NCBI RefSeq assembly: GCF_905404315.1
Contig: NC_066269.1
Location: 8,812,501 to 8,876,500, forward strand
Direction of reading: 5' to 3'
Length of the DNA stretch: 64,000 bases
Origin: Leptidea sinapis
Taxonomy: Eukaryota; Arthropoda; Insecta; Lepidoptera; Pieridae
Part shown: positions 34,813 through 45,195 of the stretch, in pieces
Position numbering within the stretch: the first letter of the stretch is position 1
Layout of the letters: every line of letters starts with the position of its first letter
Program-made: the position numbers and the translations under genes
Notes under the pieces: generated by a model
The model's database searches: none
Told to the model about the DNA's origin: nothing
What the model saw: only the letters and a program-made list of their open reading frames with translations

Positions 34813-35241
34813 TCACAGTTGCAACACCCCCACAAAGTGGGCGTTAAAATCACCCATAATCACATTGGGACTGGGGAGAGAAGCTAGAATAGATTCAATT
34901 TCTGGAATAAGGGAGGGGCTTGGATGTGGAATATATAAAGAGAGGAAGGAAATATGTTCAGCTCTCACAGCAACAGCATTAATCTGATTACTGTGAGGGG
35001 GAATAGGAATAGAAGAAAAATAAATGTTTTGCCGGATGAAAATCGCACTACGCGCATAGCCATCATCCCTGTCATCCCGCAAACACAAGAAACCAGGGTC
35101 CCGAAATCGGGCTCCAGGCCTCAGCCATGTCTCCGAGATGGCAATTATAACAGGGCTATGAAGGTTAATTGATGATATAAGATCGTATTTCTTAGCACGG
35201 ATACTTTTACAGTTCCATTGCAGAAGAACTGTTGGGGCCAA
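34813..35241 (-). pseudogene. LINE AP-endonuclease domain (partial)
   Basis: It starts MAPTVLLQWNCKSI, with IIAISETWLRP and VIMGDFNAHF, the typical endonuclease motifs (N, E, GDFN). The C-terminal half (the SDH motif region) is in shifted frames towards 34600. Confidence 0.85.
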
Positions 35242-35555
35242 TGTTCAAGATATTAAAAAGACGGGTTAGATTTTGAACAACGTTGGTCGGTAATGGAAGT
35301 TCGCTGCATGGAGCAACGATGCTTAGGAGCAATGACGAAAGGTCTTCTAACATTTTTCCTTGGGATTGAAGGAAGTCGGGTTGGCTGTTGCCAAGAGCAC
35401 AGCCATTGGGAAGAGGGTTGCTAATAGCGTCATGGGCCTGCTTATTGTAACCCTTTGCTAAGGGGGTACGGGGGCGAGGAGAACGAATAATTGTCTCCCG
35501 ATAAGATCTTTTAGGGTTGGAGCTGAGTTGAGATGAGTTGGTAGGTTGGGAAGAG

Positions 35556-36535
35556 TTAACGGGAAAATGTAGGAGAGGAGAAGAACTCCCTGGTCATCTC
35601 CACATATGACCTGCGGACTGGGGGGAAACGGGCCGATGCATCTAAATACGATATATTATCCTGAGACATAATAATCTTTATGTTTTTTTGGCGTAAAAAC
35701 TCTGGACAGTCCTTATCCGACGCAAAATGGTTGCCTGAGCAATGCAAGCAGGAAGCTTTTTCTTTTAGAACATCGCAGGACTCGCCTGTGTGGGGCTGGG
35801 CACATCTGTAACACCTGGGCTCAGACCTACACTGTGCTTTAACGTGGCCAAAACGACAGCAGTTCAGGCACTGAATAGTCGGGAATTTATAGGTTTCAAC
35901 GGGGAGGGATGTATAAAATGAGAAAATTTTTGAGGGAAGCATCTGGCCTCTAAAAGTCAAAACAACCGATTGAGTGGGCTCGACTCATTATCAACTCGAC
36001 AATACCTTTAATAATGTTCCTGTGGTTTAAGCGGTGGGCTTTCAAAACCTCGCCACAGCCAATCGGCAGTTCCAGGGATTCGACAAAGTCCTCCATAGAC
36101 CAGTCTACAGGGACAACTCGGACTAGGCCCATCCGAGTAATGTTAAAAGTCGGAATTACTGCTTTGTATTTTGTCAAAGTCAAAATTTGGTTACTTAGAA
36201 AGTAGCTGCTTGAGCGTTTGAAAATTCGACACTTACTCTGTTGCGGCCAACACTTTTAATACCGTCCTTAACAATGTGCGTGCATTTATTTGGTGTAGGA
36301 ACAGTCCAAACTTCAAGGCACGGATGTGCCTGCAGATGGGCCGAGACCTTCCTGGACACGTGAACTATAAACGGACCTTTGTCATCCTTACTGTAACCTT
36401 TAGGGCCTTCAGCGAACGAAGGAGGCGTGTGCTTGGTTACGACGCTTAGGGGGATTTTTTCCGCTTTCTGAAGCAGCCTGTCGAGACGTATTTCTAGACC
36501 CATCGGGGTCTGGTGGAACTGGAGGGGGTTCTACC
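35556..36535 (-). pseudogene. LINE gag-like protein with zinc knuckles, frameshifted
   Basis: In 35960-35556 there are CCHC-type knuckles: CLNCCRFGHVKAQC, CYRCAQPHTGESC and CLHCSGNHFASDKDC. Upstream pieces in other frames (36183-35950 and 36503-36195) give the N-terminal gag region (NRVSVEFSNAQAA, MGLVRVVPVDWSME). A likely original start is the ATG at 36535 (MEVEPPPVPPDPD), in a frame that breaks after about 40 codons. Confidence 0.75.
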
Positions 36536-37071
36536 TCCATTCCCAACACACTAAATTATACGACCACCAATAAACAATAGGTAAACACAAAAACCGGCCA
36601 CTTTTCAACAAAAATAACACTCCGAAAAACACCACACGTGTGTCAACCAAAGCCAATACGACGAAACTCTTTATTTATTTCAATTTAAAATAACACGAAG
36701 CGTATGTTGCAAAATTTGTAAGATGCCATTGAGTGTCAAGATGCCACGCACACAAGCATCTAATAGTTGCCGTAATAAAAAAGCTATTGTTCTTAGGTAA
36801 TGCGGTATCTACTTGGAGCACCGCGGAGACAAATCCTCAATCAATGATTATATCCTATATATATTTCTTATTTATTTTTCAACTTCACTTATTCATAGAA
36901 TTCAAAAAAGCTCATATCACATTTCAACAGCATTGATTCGCTTTTAAAACTCTCACTGAGTATAAATATTTTGCAACTTAACAGTTGCTCAATTGCAAAG
37001 CAATCTATATATAAGATTACTGAACTCAATCCCTTATTTTTTAATATATCCTTTGAAAATATAAATATCAA

Positions 37072-37077
37072 TTTATT
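37072..37077 (-). terminator. Poly(A) signal AATAAA
   Basis: AATAAA on the - strand, 18 bases after the stop of the two-exon gene. A plausible 3' end, although AATAAA is frequent by chance in AT-rich DNA. Confidence 0.35.
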
Positions 37078-37094
37078 TCACAAGTCTAAAAATG

Positions 37095-37917
37095 TCAAGA
37101 CTTCTTCAATGGTTCCTTACACTTACCGCAAAGGCTTGCCTTATTTTTCTTAAAGTACAAATTAAATTCATCATGAAATATTTTCCTGTACATAGACTCC
37201 TTAACAGGGGCTACATTGTCCTTCGTACACTCAGTACAATACAATGTATACATATATTTAATATTAAAACTTGAGTCTAGATATTGTCTTCTACGTGAAA
37301 ATTGCTTGATAGGTTTTGTGTCTATTGTTGTAAACGATATAATATGTTGCCTTACGCGGTCTTTTAATTCATTTGGTACAGCATGCACACTGGATTCTGA
37401 AAGCCCTCTTCCATCCGGTTTTGGTAAGTTGAGATCAGATTTATTTAAATGCACATTATACACTGGTTTCTGAGATATTGCTAGAGTCCCTAAATAAAAG
37501 TTTTTACACACAACATGGCGTTCAGATCGTATTACAAAGAAATATTTAAATGTATAATTACGTTTGCCCTCATATTTGGTCTCTGTATTTCTCACTTGGT
37601 GTCTCTCCGTTGTACTCAGCAGGAAATGTTTCTTTTCATTAGTATTTAAGGAATAAAACGCCTCAAATATTGAGTGTCTGTCGGCATCGTTAATTCTCTC
37701 ATTGCATTTGTATCGACATGCTTTTAGACAGTCTTTAGTATTACGAATATGTTTCTCTGGGACATATTTTCCTCTTCTGTTTATGTATGCCTCGCCCTTC
37801 TGGTGTTTCAACTTTCGTATATTGCAAGCCCAATTGTTAGGATTTGAAAAATCACTTCGCAGCCTCGTCTTGACTGTGACTTCTTTTGCAACAACACAAG
37901 AATCAGCCGGAGAAGAT
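37095..37917 (-). CDS. Two-exon gene, exon 2 (conserved domain)
   Basis: The acceptor TTTAATTTCAG ends at 37918. The exon is open for 274 codons. Cys pairs: CLKACRYKC (C-X3-C-X3-C), YCTEC and LCGKC. IFEAFYSLNTNEKKHFLL and the KNYxF/YFF region match the conserved core of the unknown family. A GTAAGT string inside the final CGK codons (about 37124) could act as an alternative donor, giving a longer protein if further exons exist downstream; I find none. Confidence 0.75.
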
Positions 37918-40900
37918 CTGAAATTAAATATATAATAATTATACCTTTTATATGGGATTAGAAAGACAAGCGTACGCCTCAACTGTTTTGTGTCGACTGG
38001 CAGCAATCATGTCTAACCATAAACTTAGTATACTACCGTTATAGATGAATTCTGTGTGAAAGTGATATAACTATCCTTACATAAAAACCTATGTGTGAGA
38101 AAGAGACGGAATATATGAAGACTATGAAATCGTTTTGAAACAATTTAGTCTCCTGCCAAATTGGACCGCCTTTTAATTTAAGTGTATTTATCGTTATTAT
38201 TCTATATTAAATTGAGTTATTACATATAGCGATAATCTAACTTAAGAAACATTTCGCAAGTTATTTTCGTATTTATAAAATACTAAATATTACATTTTAT
38301 ATACGCAGTAAACACTATTTTCTTAATATTATAATCATTTAAGAAAATAAAATATTGTATACGTGAATATGACGCCGTTTATCAATATTTGTCCATAGGA
38401 ATCGGCCAAAATCAAAATACTACACACTTCACTAACTCACTAACACATCTGTAAAACCAGCACACATGAACATTTTAAATTTAAGTCTCTCCGTAATGAG
38501 GAGAGTGTTTGTCAATTACTCTAGTATACTAAGCTTATGTTTCTAACAGCCTGTCGGGACACAATGATAGATGAAGTAGTAGTACTTGGTTGACATCTCT
38601 ACGTGACGCTAACGGCCGTTCCCAAAATACTATCTACAGATGGGGATGAATTACTACTTTCTACTGTCAGTAACTAGCTGTCAATAATATGAACCTGTCC
38701 CAATATATCCGATAAGTCATTCTTGTCGCCTTATATTGGTACGCGAGAAAAGAAATTTCCATACAAACTTCTATCGCTGGTAAGCTATAGCTTACCAGCG
38801 ATATATATACGTCGTCCCATTGACAGACAGCGTGTACGGATAAGGTGAGTTACCGTCGATAAGTTTATTGGGACAGAAAAGTCAACGATAGTTACGATTT
38901 GTATCTAAAGTAAGAGATAGATTGAATATTGGGAACGGCCGTAAATGGAACCTTCACTCGTAAAACATTGAAACCCAAAAATACAGACCAACTCTGAGTT
39001 GCCCCCCATAAAATATTTCAAGATAATAAAAAAAAACAAACAAACAGCAAAGACGATTAGAATATATCTATTGAAACAAATTGTTTAGGGAGTTGCATTA
39101 ATATAAGGCATAAAAGGCATTTATTTTCTCAAAATTGATTCCTTTAGAATTCTTTTTGATGTCATTTTAAGGGCGGTCTAACCTCAGTAAGTCCCCTCCC
39201 TCATGAGAACCCCATAGTTACCACGAGATATTCATGAGCAAAGTTTTGAGGCTAAACCTTTTTTTTTTAGAAAAATTAGAGACGAGAGGGGCATAACGTT
39301 CAGCTGATTCTTGAAAAACCAAAAAATTCTGAGCGGCACTACAATTGCGATCGTCACCTTGAGATATAAGGTATAAAGTCTCATTTCCCAGTAATTTCAC
39401 TAGCTACGGCGCCCTTCAGAACGAAACACAGTGGCAGAAATAGGCGCCGTTGTGGTACACATAATCTAGCCGGCATCCGATGGCAAGGAGCCTTCCACTG
39501 CCTTTATTTTGAGGCTATATATTAAATACAACACTATTTAGACTGCTTACTTGTGTTGTTCTTGTGGACTCGCCATACGCTGGAAATAGAGTTCATTCGT
39601 TCCAGCTTATGAAAAACTTTTGGTGACTAGAAGTAAATTTGTAAAACTTAGCTAATGTCACTAGCTACGGCGCCCTTCAGAGCGAAACACAATAATGTTT
39701 ACACATTACTGCTTCACGGCAGAAAAAGGTGCCGTTGTGGTACCCATAATCTAGCCGACATCCTGTGCAAAGGAGTCTCCCAATTGTTAAGCCTCCTCTA
39801 CAAAAAATCATTTTAGACTAAAATAGTGTCAAAGTAGGAAATAATACTAGTAAATAAGGGCCAATTCAGCTCTGGCACTCGATAGCCCGACGCACGTTCC
39901 GCTCAGATCGAGCGTTGTGATCAACAGTCTAAACTTAAACCGGCGATTGGGTGTTTGTCGAATGTTTTTTTTTGTTTTTGGTACTAGTATAAAAAGCCCG
40001 ATTCGGTTCTGGCACTCGCCGACCACTCCCGCGCCGCGGCACACATCGCTCCGATAAAAGTCATGTAAACGCAAAATGACGTTTTGTTTCGTTGCGTAAG
40101 GTGGCTTTCATTTGAAAGGGGGATCCTCGTAAGGGGGACTACTAAAAAAACAATCCTACCATGTGCGGTGTTTACATAACGATACGACTTGGGTACCTTT
40201 AAAAAGAGCGTGTACCCTAAAGGCCGCTCTTTTGATTTCTCTGGTGTTGCAAGAGTATGTAGGCAGCGGTGATCACTTTACACCAGGTGACCCTTACGCT
40301 CGTTTGTACTCCTTTTCCATAAAATAAAAAACTGTTTCTATGCTAATGAGGTGTTAGAATAGACATTACACATTGAAAGTAATCCTTATGTACTTCTTAG
40401 CCACCCACTGATTCTTAAAGCTAAAGTGAATCAAAAGTCTCCTTGTTTTTTAAAGGCCGGCAACACTCTTGTGATTTCTATACTGTAATAAGAGTATGTA
40501 GGCGTTGGTGATCACTGAACACCAGGTGACCCTTACGCTCATTTGTCCTCCTCTTCCAAAAAAAATCCTCAACAACCCCAAATCTGAAACGCGTATTTCA
40601 AATGCCAACCCTAATTTACTACAGTAAAACATTAAATTACTAAACACGAACATTAAAACAAAAGAAATATGAAACCTATGCAAAGAACAATAGATTTAAG
40701 TGCATTTTAATCCCGAAATCATAATAATAATAATAATAAATAATATGCAACGAAAGTAGAGCAAGTATGAACAGTTTGATATTTTTTTGTTAAAGTACTT
40801 AATAATGCCAATAATTAATAATTAATATAATTAATTATATATTATATACTAGCTGACCCAGCAAATGTTGTATTGCTATATAAAGTAATAAAAAAAATTT

Positions 40901-42439
40901 TGGGGTGTAAATAGTAGATGCAACCGATTCTCAGACATACCAAATTTATCATACTTTAGGGTTGTATGTATTTTAGTAAAAGAAAAAATTATGTCCAAAA
41001 AAATAAAAAATTTAGGAGTGGACCCTTAACATTTAGGGGGATGAATAATAGATAGTAGCCGATTCTCAGACCTACTGAATATGCATATAAAATTTGGTAA
41101 AAATCAGTAAAGCCGTTTCAGAGGAGTGAAGTAACTAACATTGTGACATGAGAATTTTATATAAGATATTCTGAACTATATATATATATACAGTACAGAA
41201 TTATAATAAACAGAGAACCAGAAAACTAACATCTACAAACAATGATTAGAACACAAAATGATTAGCAAAAATTGCTATTTTAATTATTATTCACTACAAT
41301 ACTAATAAACAAACAAACTATATAGGCAATTTAACAGATATATTTTATATATTATAGCTGACCCGGCAAACGTTGTTTTGCCATATAAAGTATAATTCAC
41401 GCGATTGTTTTATAAGTAATAAAATATTGCCTATATTATAGCCTGTACATCATTTTGTTCTATTGTCAATAGTTTTTGCAGCGCACACAAAAATAGGTTT
41501 TCGATTTTACACTTTGTGTTACAAATGGATCCCTAATTTTGAAAAAAAAACATAGCCTATAGCCTTCCTCGATAAATGGACTACCCAACACTGAAAGAAT
41601 CATTCAAATCGGACCAGTAGTACCAGAGATTAGCGCGTTCACACAAACACTGCAGCTGTATAATATTAAGTATAGATTTAGGTAGATTTCTAATTATAAA
41701 GAGATGAAAAACAGAACATATCCTTGAATGGTAAACCACCAATATGGTACTTGGGGCATAATTTAAGCAAATAGTCAAAAGCCTATTAGGAAGCCTAAGA
41801 AATAAACTTCATTTTAAGTGTTCATAGTTTTTTTTTAAATCTTTGGAAATGGATCATTCACCACCCATATGCTACTAAAATAATCGGAAGAGTTAAAGGT
41901 TTAGAGGTATTAATTTTTAATAATTAATTAATTAAGCTATTTAGTCAGAAACTAACTATGGAATTTATCAACTTGCCTGTCTCAAATAAAGTTAATACTC
42001 ACTCAGTTTCTTGTTCCAGTAGTTGCTCAGTATGTGGTGTGTCTTCAACCTTAGTTATTAGATGTTCTTTTAGATATTCAACATACTGTCCATAATACTG
42101 ATGCTGTACTGTACCAGTCAGCAAATGTTGCTTGTATATAGGCTGTGGCACAATAACATGAGAGGTAATCTGCAATTGCTGGTTAATATCATTATGTAGC
42201 ACCTGGTTTTGAGCCTGGAGTGTCTGTACGTTTTGCAACTGTATTTGTTGACATGATATCACAGTTTGATTTTGTGTTAGCAAATGATTGGATATATTGT
42301 GCGTCATGGGGATTTGGATGGGTTCCGAGTCTTGATACGACATTTTCCCTTGCGTATTAAGTGATGGATGTATTGATACCGACGGCTGGTAGACTTGGAC
42401 GATAGGCAAACTGACTGGAACACTTTGTATCTGCTCCAT
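37095..42439 (-). CDS. Two-exon gene: Q-rich N-terminus plus Cys-containing conserved domain
   Basis: Exon 1 is 42439-42003 (145 codons plus 2 bases) and exon 2 is 37917-37095 (1 base plus 274 codons with stop TGA). The split codon rejoins in frame as GAA. The predicted protein has about 419 residues. Residues 1-145 are rich in Gln, Ile and Val with no known domain. Residues 147-419 resemble a widespread insect family of unknown function (NNWACNIRK, KGEAYINRRGKYVPEK, CLKACRYKCNERI, VCKNFYLGTLAISQKPVY, LCGKCKE), often found in mobile-element-like proteins that continue into a transposase-like domain (DUF7869 type, from memory). Here the protein stops right after the CxxC. It may be a domesticated or truncated element gene. 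Function unknown. Confidence 0.6.
38613..38941. mobile_element. 329 bp MITE with CGGCCGTTCCCAAxAT inverted ends and TAA target duplication
   Basis: The ends CGGCCGTTCCCAAAATAC and reverse complement CGGCCGTTCCCAATATTC are flanked by TAA on both sides (38610-38612, 38942-38944). It shares the first eight bases of the ends and the TAA target with the 193 bp element at 30318. Its middle contains a perfect 32 bp palindrome. Located in the intron of the two-exon gene's downstream region (intron 41998-37918). Confidence 0.8.
38772..38803. repeat. Perfect 32 bp palindrome in the MITE
   Basis: TATCGCTGGTAAGCTA followed by its exact reverse complement, no loop, near the centre of the 329 bp element. 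Confidence 0.95.
39258..39500 (-). repeat. SINE-like dispersed repeat, copy 6
   Basis: Reverse copy with an internal deletion. It keeps AAATTCTGAGCGGCACTACA and ATAATCTAGCCGGCATCC. Confidence 0.6.
39655..39785 (-). repeat. SINE-like dispersed repeat, copy 7 (partial)
   Basis: It keeps only the part from TCACTAGCTACGGCGCCCTT to GTGCAAAGGAGTCTCCCA. Confidence 0.6.
39845..40160. repeat. GC-rich repeat with TATA-like box
   Basis: Two related modules contain TCTGGCACTCG (39870s and 40010s), with TATAAAAAG at 39988-39996 just before the second. GC-rich islands such as this in AT-rich DNA are often LTR or LINE promoters; no coding part is attached. Confidence 0.4.
40185..40330 (+). mobile_element. 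Family C LINE 3' tail fragment
   Basis: Matches the end of the 49551-55660 LINE: GGTGTTGCAAGAG, GGTGATCAC, CACCAGGTGACC, ending TTCCATAAAATAAAA. Confidence 0.75.
40450..40570 (+). mobile_element. Family C LINE 3' tail fragment, second copy
   Basis: Same tail (AAGGCCGGCAACACTCTTGT, CACCAGGTGACCCTTACG, CTTCCAAAAAAAA). Independent truncation point. Confidence 0.75.
40849..41165 (+). repeat. Dispersed repeat, AGCTGACCCaGC family (copy A8)
   Basis: It starts CTAGCTGACCCAGCAAATGT and ends GTGACATGAGAATTTTATAT. Closest to 29208-29600. Confidence 0.6.
41355..41676 (+). repeat. Dispersed repeat, AGCTGACCCGGC family (copy A2)
   Basis: Nearly identical to 3561-3906, including GCCTGTACATCATTTTGTTC and CGATAAATGGACTACCCAAC. 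It differs by a short deletion after the TTGTGTTACAAA block. Confidence 0.7.
42003..42439 (-). CDS. Two-exon gene, exon 1 (Gln-rich)
   Basis: The start is the ATG at 42439 (MEQIQSVPVSLPIVQVYQPS); an upstream in-frame ATG at 42472 would add 11 residues. It contains many Gln and Asn (IQLQNVQTLQAQNQ), as in activation or low-complexity regions. The donor GTGAGT begins at 42002. No stop occurs in 145 codons, unusual for this AT-rich DNA. Confidence 0.65.
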
Positions 42440-42834
42440 GACGATAATTTGTATTGTCAGTTTGAAAATCAATTTTGGATATTTTTCTACGGATGAGAAT
42501 AATATTAAGGACTACAATTTGAATCACTTCATTTTTTTTTTATTTTTGTAGTAAAACTAACAATAATACATAAATATTTATTGTAAATATTCTAGACGTA
42601 GAGTAGGTACTAGGTAGTATAATAGTATAAGTGTGACGTCCGTCAAATGTCAACTTAACTCGCATAGATGATGTAAAACAACGTATACGTCCGCCAAATT
42701 AGCTCGGCATGACAGTTCTAGGAAATACGGTCAATAATAAAAACTTAACGAAATCAAGTAGGCCAGTAAAAATAGAATTTAACTACGATCCAATTTTTTA
42801 CAGTGATATCTTCTTTAGTATCGTTGAGCACTTT

Positions 42835-43055
42835 TCTTGGGATGGGTATAAAATGTTATACTCGTGTCAGGACGCGTGACCTGATCGAAAATTCATAAGA
42901 CAGTGGTTGAAATTATGGATGAAAGTTGATTTTTCTGAGAGATAGACTATTTAATGTAAAATAATTGTAATAGTTCTGAAGTGATAAACTTTTTAACCAC
43001 ATAAAAGCTAGTACTTTTATACTGATAAATAAAGCAATTCGTGCGAAATTTAAAA
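42835..43055 (+). repeat. Dispersed repeat pair member (with 61465-61703)
   Basis: Both copies begin near CTTTTCTTGGGATGGGTATA and end AAAGCAATTCGTGCGAAATT. About 220-240 bp, no coding capacity. Confidence 0.75.
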
Positions 43056-43235
43056 ATAAATAAAATTTATATTTACGCTATAAAATTTTATGGGATTAAA
43101 TTTAGTTTATAAATGGTGTTATTTATGGCCGTATTCAGCTGGTGGTCTATTTGGTGATATGCAAAAAAACCTACGAAGAAAAACGAGAAATTTCATTCCT
43201 CGCAATAATATTTTTTGTTTCCTTATTATTTCGTC

Positions 43236-43300
43236 TTTTTTTTTTCATGGAAGAGAGGACAAACGAGCGTACGGGTTACCTGATGTTATGTAACCACCGC
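43236..43300 (-). mobile_element. Family C LINE tail, very short
   Basis: On the - strand it reads GTAACCCGTACGCTCGTTTG then a CCTCTCTTCCATG and A-run, the end of the family C LINE. Confidence 0.6.
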
Positions 43301-43449
43301 TGCTAACATTCTATCACTAGACACACTCTATCAAAAAACAGAACCCGGATACTGATGATATTGATCTTATTTAAAATTAATTTAGATCTAGGATTAAAAA
43401 ACAAGGAGAAAATAGTAAAAAACGTTTGTATGGAAAAATAGCCTCAAAT

Positions 43450-44330
43450 GTTTATATAATACTAGTGAAACCGACACACATTGTCCTCTCCTTAAATTTG
43501 AAAAATCGGTCCAGCCGTTACGAGTAGTTAACTAACATACACATGAGCAGGAGAATTATATTATATGTACGGAATTGAGAGTCTACACCAATCTCAAATT
43601 CACTGGAACACACAAAAAATAATCAAAATCGGTCCAGCCGTTTAGGAGGTAGTTCAATTGTGAATCTAAACCATTCTCGAATCCACCCGAAGACACTCAG
43701 AAAGTTTTATTAAAATCGGTTCAGATTTTTAGGACGAGTTCAGTTACAACAGACGCATAAAAGAAATATATATATATTAAGATTGTATAAGTCAAGTGAA
43801 GTGAGGAGCGGCTATCTGAGAGGTGGCGCTAGTCTAGCGGTGTGAAGTGTGAGGCGAGTAGAGGGGTGGCGTAGGGTATTTATCTTTATATATATATTTC
43901 TTGTGTGCGTGTGTATGTCACTGAACTCCTCCTAGACGGCTGAACCGATTTTGATGAATTTTTTTGTGTGAGTTCAAGGGGATTCGAGGATGGTTTAGAT
44001 TCAAAATTGAACTACCTCCTAAACGGCTGGACCGATTTTGATGATATATTTTTGTGTGTTCCAGTGAATTTGAGATTGGTGTGTGTCTTCAGGTGGATTC
44101 GAGAATGGTTTGGATTCACAATTGAATTACCTCCAAAACGGCTGGACCGATTTTGATGATTTTTTTGTTTGTTTCAGTGAATTTGACATTGGTTTAGATT
44201 CTCAATTCTGTCCATATAATATAATTCTCCTGCTCATGTGTATGTTAGTGAACTCCTGCTAACGGCTGGATCGACGTTTAGACGTGTGTACAGGACAACA
44301 TCTGTTGGGTCCACTAGTATAATATATAAT
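43450..44330. repeat. Large imperfect inverted repeat with internal tandem units
   Basis: Arms of roughly 330 and 440 bp (about 43450-43790 and 43890-44325) are inverted copies around a spacer of about 100 bp. The right arm has three tandem units, each containing ACGGCTGrACCGATTTTGAT (about 43935, 44021 and 44138). The arms end in inverted motifs around ACTAGTGAAACCGAC and GTTGGGTCCACTAGT. Confidence 0.7.
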
Positions 44331-44839
44331 AATTAATTGGTATATATTTACAATATATTACTCAAATATTCACCTCCACTATGATGAATGACCTAGCAAC
44401 TTTAACAAATCTTTATTATATCATTTATATTGTTAAACAAAAAACAAATACAAGAAGTATTGACCATTAAGTTTTTAACACTTTCATCTCATAGCATACC
44501 AAGAAAGAACTCAACAGATTTTGCTACGGGCCACATAACAAACTCAGTAACCCAGGCGTTTCTATTTTCCTGTTCGATTTCAGTTTCTAAGGAAAGACAA
44601 TTATTGTTAGTAACACATTTATTTATTAACAACTCATATTCAATTTAAATATAAGATAGATCGTTCAAAATTTACTTTACTCAGTAATATAATAAATGCT
44701 ATAATTAATAACAATATATAACAGGTTTTTGGGAATTAAGGCACAATTCTATCACAGTTATAGGTATTACACAAGGCAAATTCTTATATATTTAAATATG
44801 AAATCATTCAGATGATTATCCGTTATTTAGAGTCAATAA

Positions 44840-45195
44840 TTAATTTATGTACACCAATGCTTTAAATCATCTATTAAAGATTGTAAAACAGTTAGCTTAT
44901 TGCCAAAATTAAAACACCCAATGTCCTAATAAAGAGTGTTGTAATGAAATTCAGTACAACATTACAACACTCGTTTGAATGATATAATGGTTACTAGGAC
45001 TGGCTTTTTTAATGTTAGTTACTGCTAACTGTTTCAGAATCTTTTATAGAGAATTCATATTATGGGTGCAGATAAAGTCTTGTATGCAACTGTTGATAAT
45101 TAGGTATTAAAATACTCATGTGATACTATTTTAATCCAGATAAACCCACATCCGTGTTTTAATACCCCTAATTACACAACAGTTGCATAATGTCA
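44840..45195. repeat. Fold-back element (about 350 bp palindrome-like)
   Basis: The left half from AAAACAGTTAGCTTATTGCC mirrors the right half (TACTGCTAACTGTTTCAGAA). The core is GAGTGTTGTAATG ... CATTACAACACTC. A related copy is at 56735-57010. No coding capacity; likely a fold-back DNA element. Confidence 0.7.

Larger units (their letters stand above)
32251..36669 (-). mobile_element. I-clade-like LINE, near full length, inactive
   Basis: A 4.4 kb element read on the - strand, flanked by 13 bp duplications (TTTATTAATTTCA at 32238-32250 and TTTATTTATTTCA at 36670-36682). In order it has a gag-like protein with zinc knuckles, an AP-endonuclease domain, reverse transcriptase, RNase H, and an (ATGA)n tail next to the left duplication. 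RNase H after the reverse transcriptase points to the I group. Many frameshifts make it inactive. Confidence 0.85.
32007..36845. mobile_element. TIR element (TTAAGxxTGGTCTCCGC ends) split by a LINE
   Basis: The left half (32007-32250) starts CTTAGCTTAAGAATTGGTCT and the right half (36683-36845) ends with its inverted counterpart (GCGGTATCTACTTGGAGCAC...). A second, unsplit copy of the family at 47525-47880 shows the two halves are normally continuous. The ends form inverted repeats of about 45 bp. The interior has no transposase. Length without the LINE is about 400 bp. Confidence 0.75.

Noticed and set aside
37111..37130. Internal GTAAGT as the real end of exon 2 of the two-exon gene
   Set aside because: Using it would remove the conserved LCGKC motif, and no downstream exon was found; kept only as an alternative.
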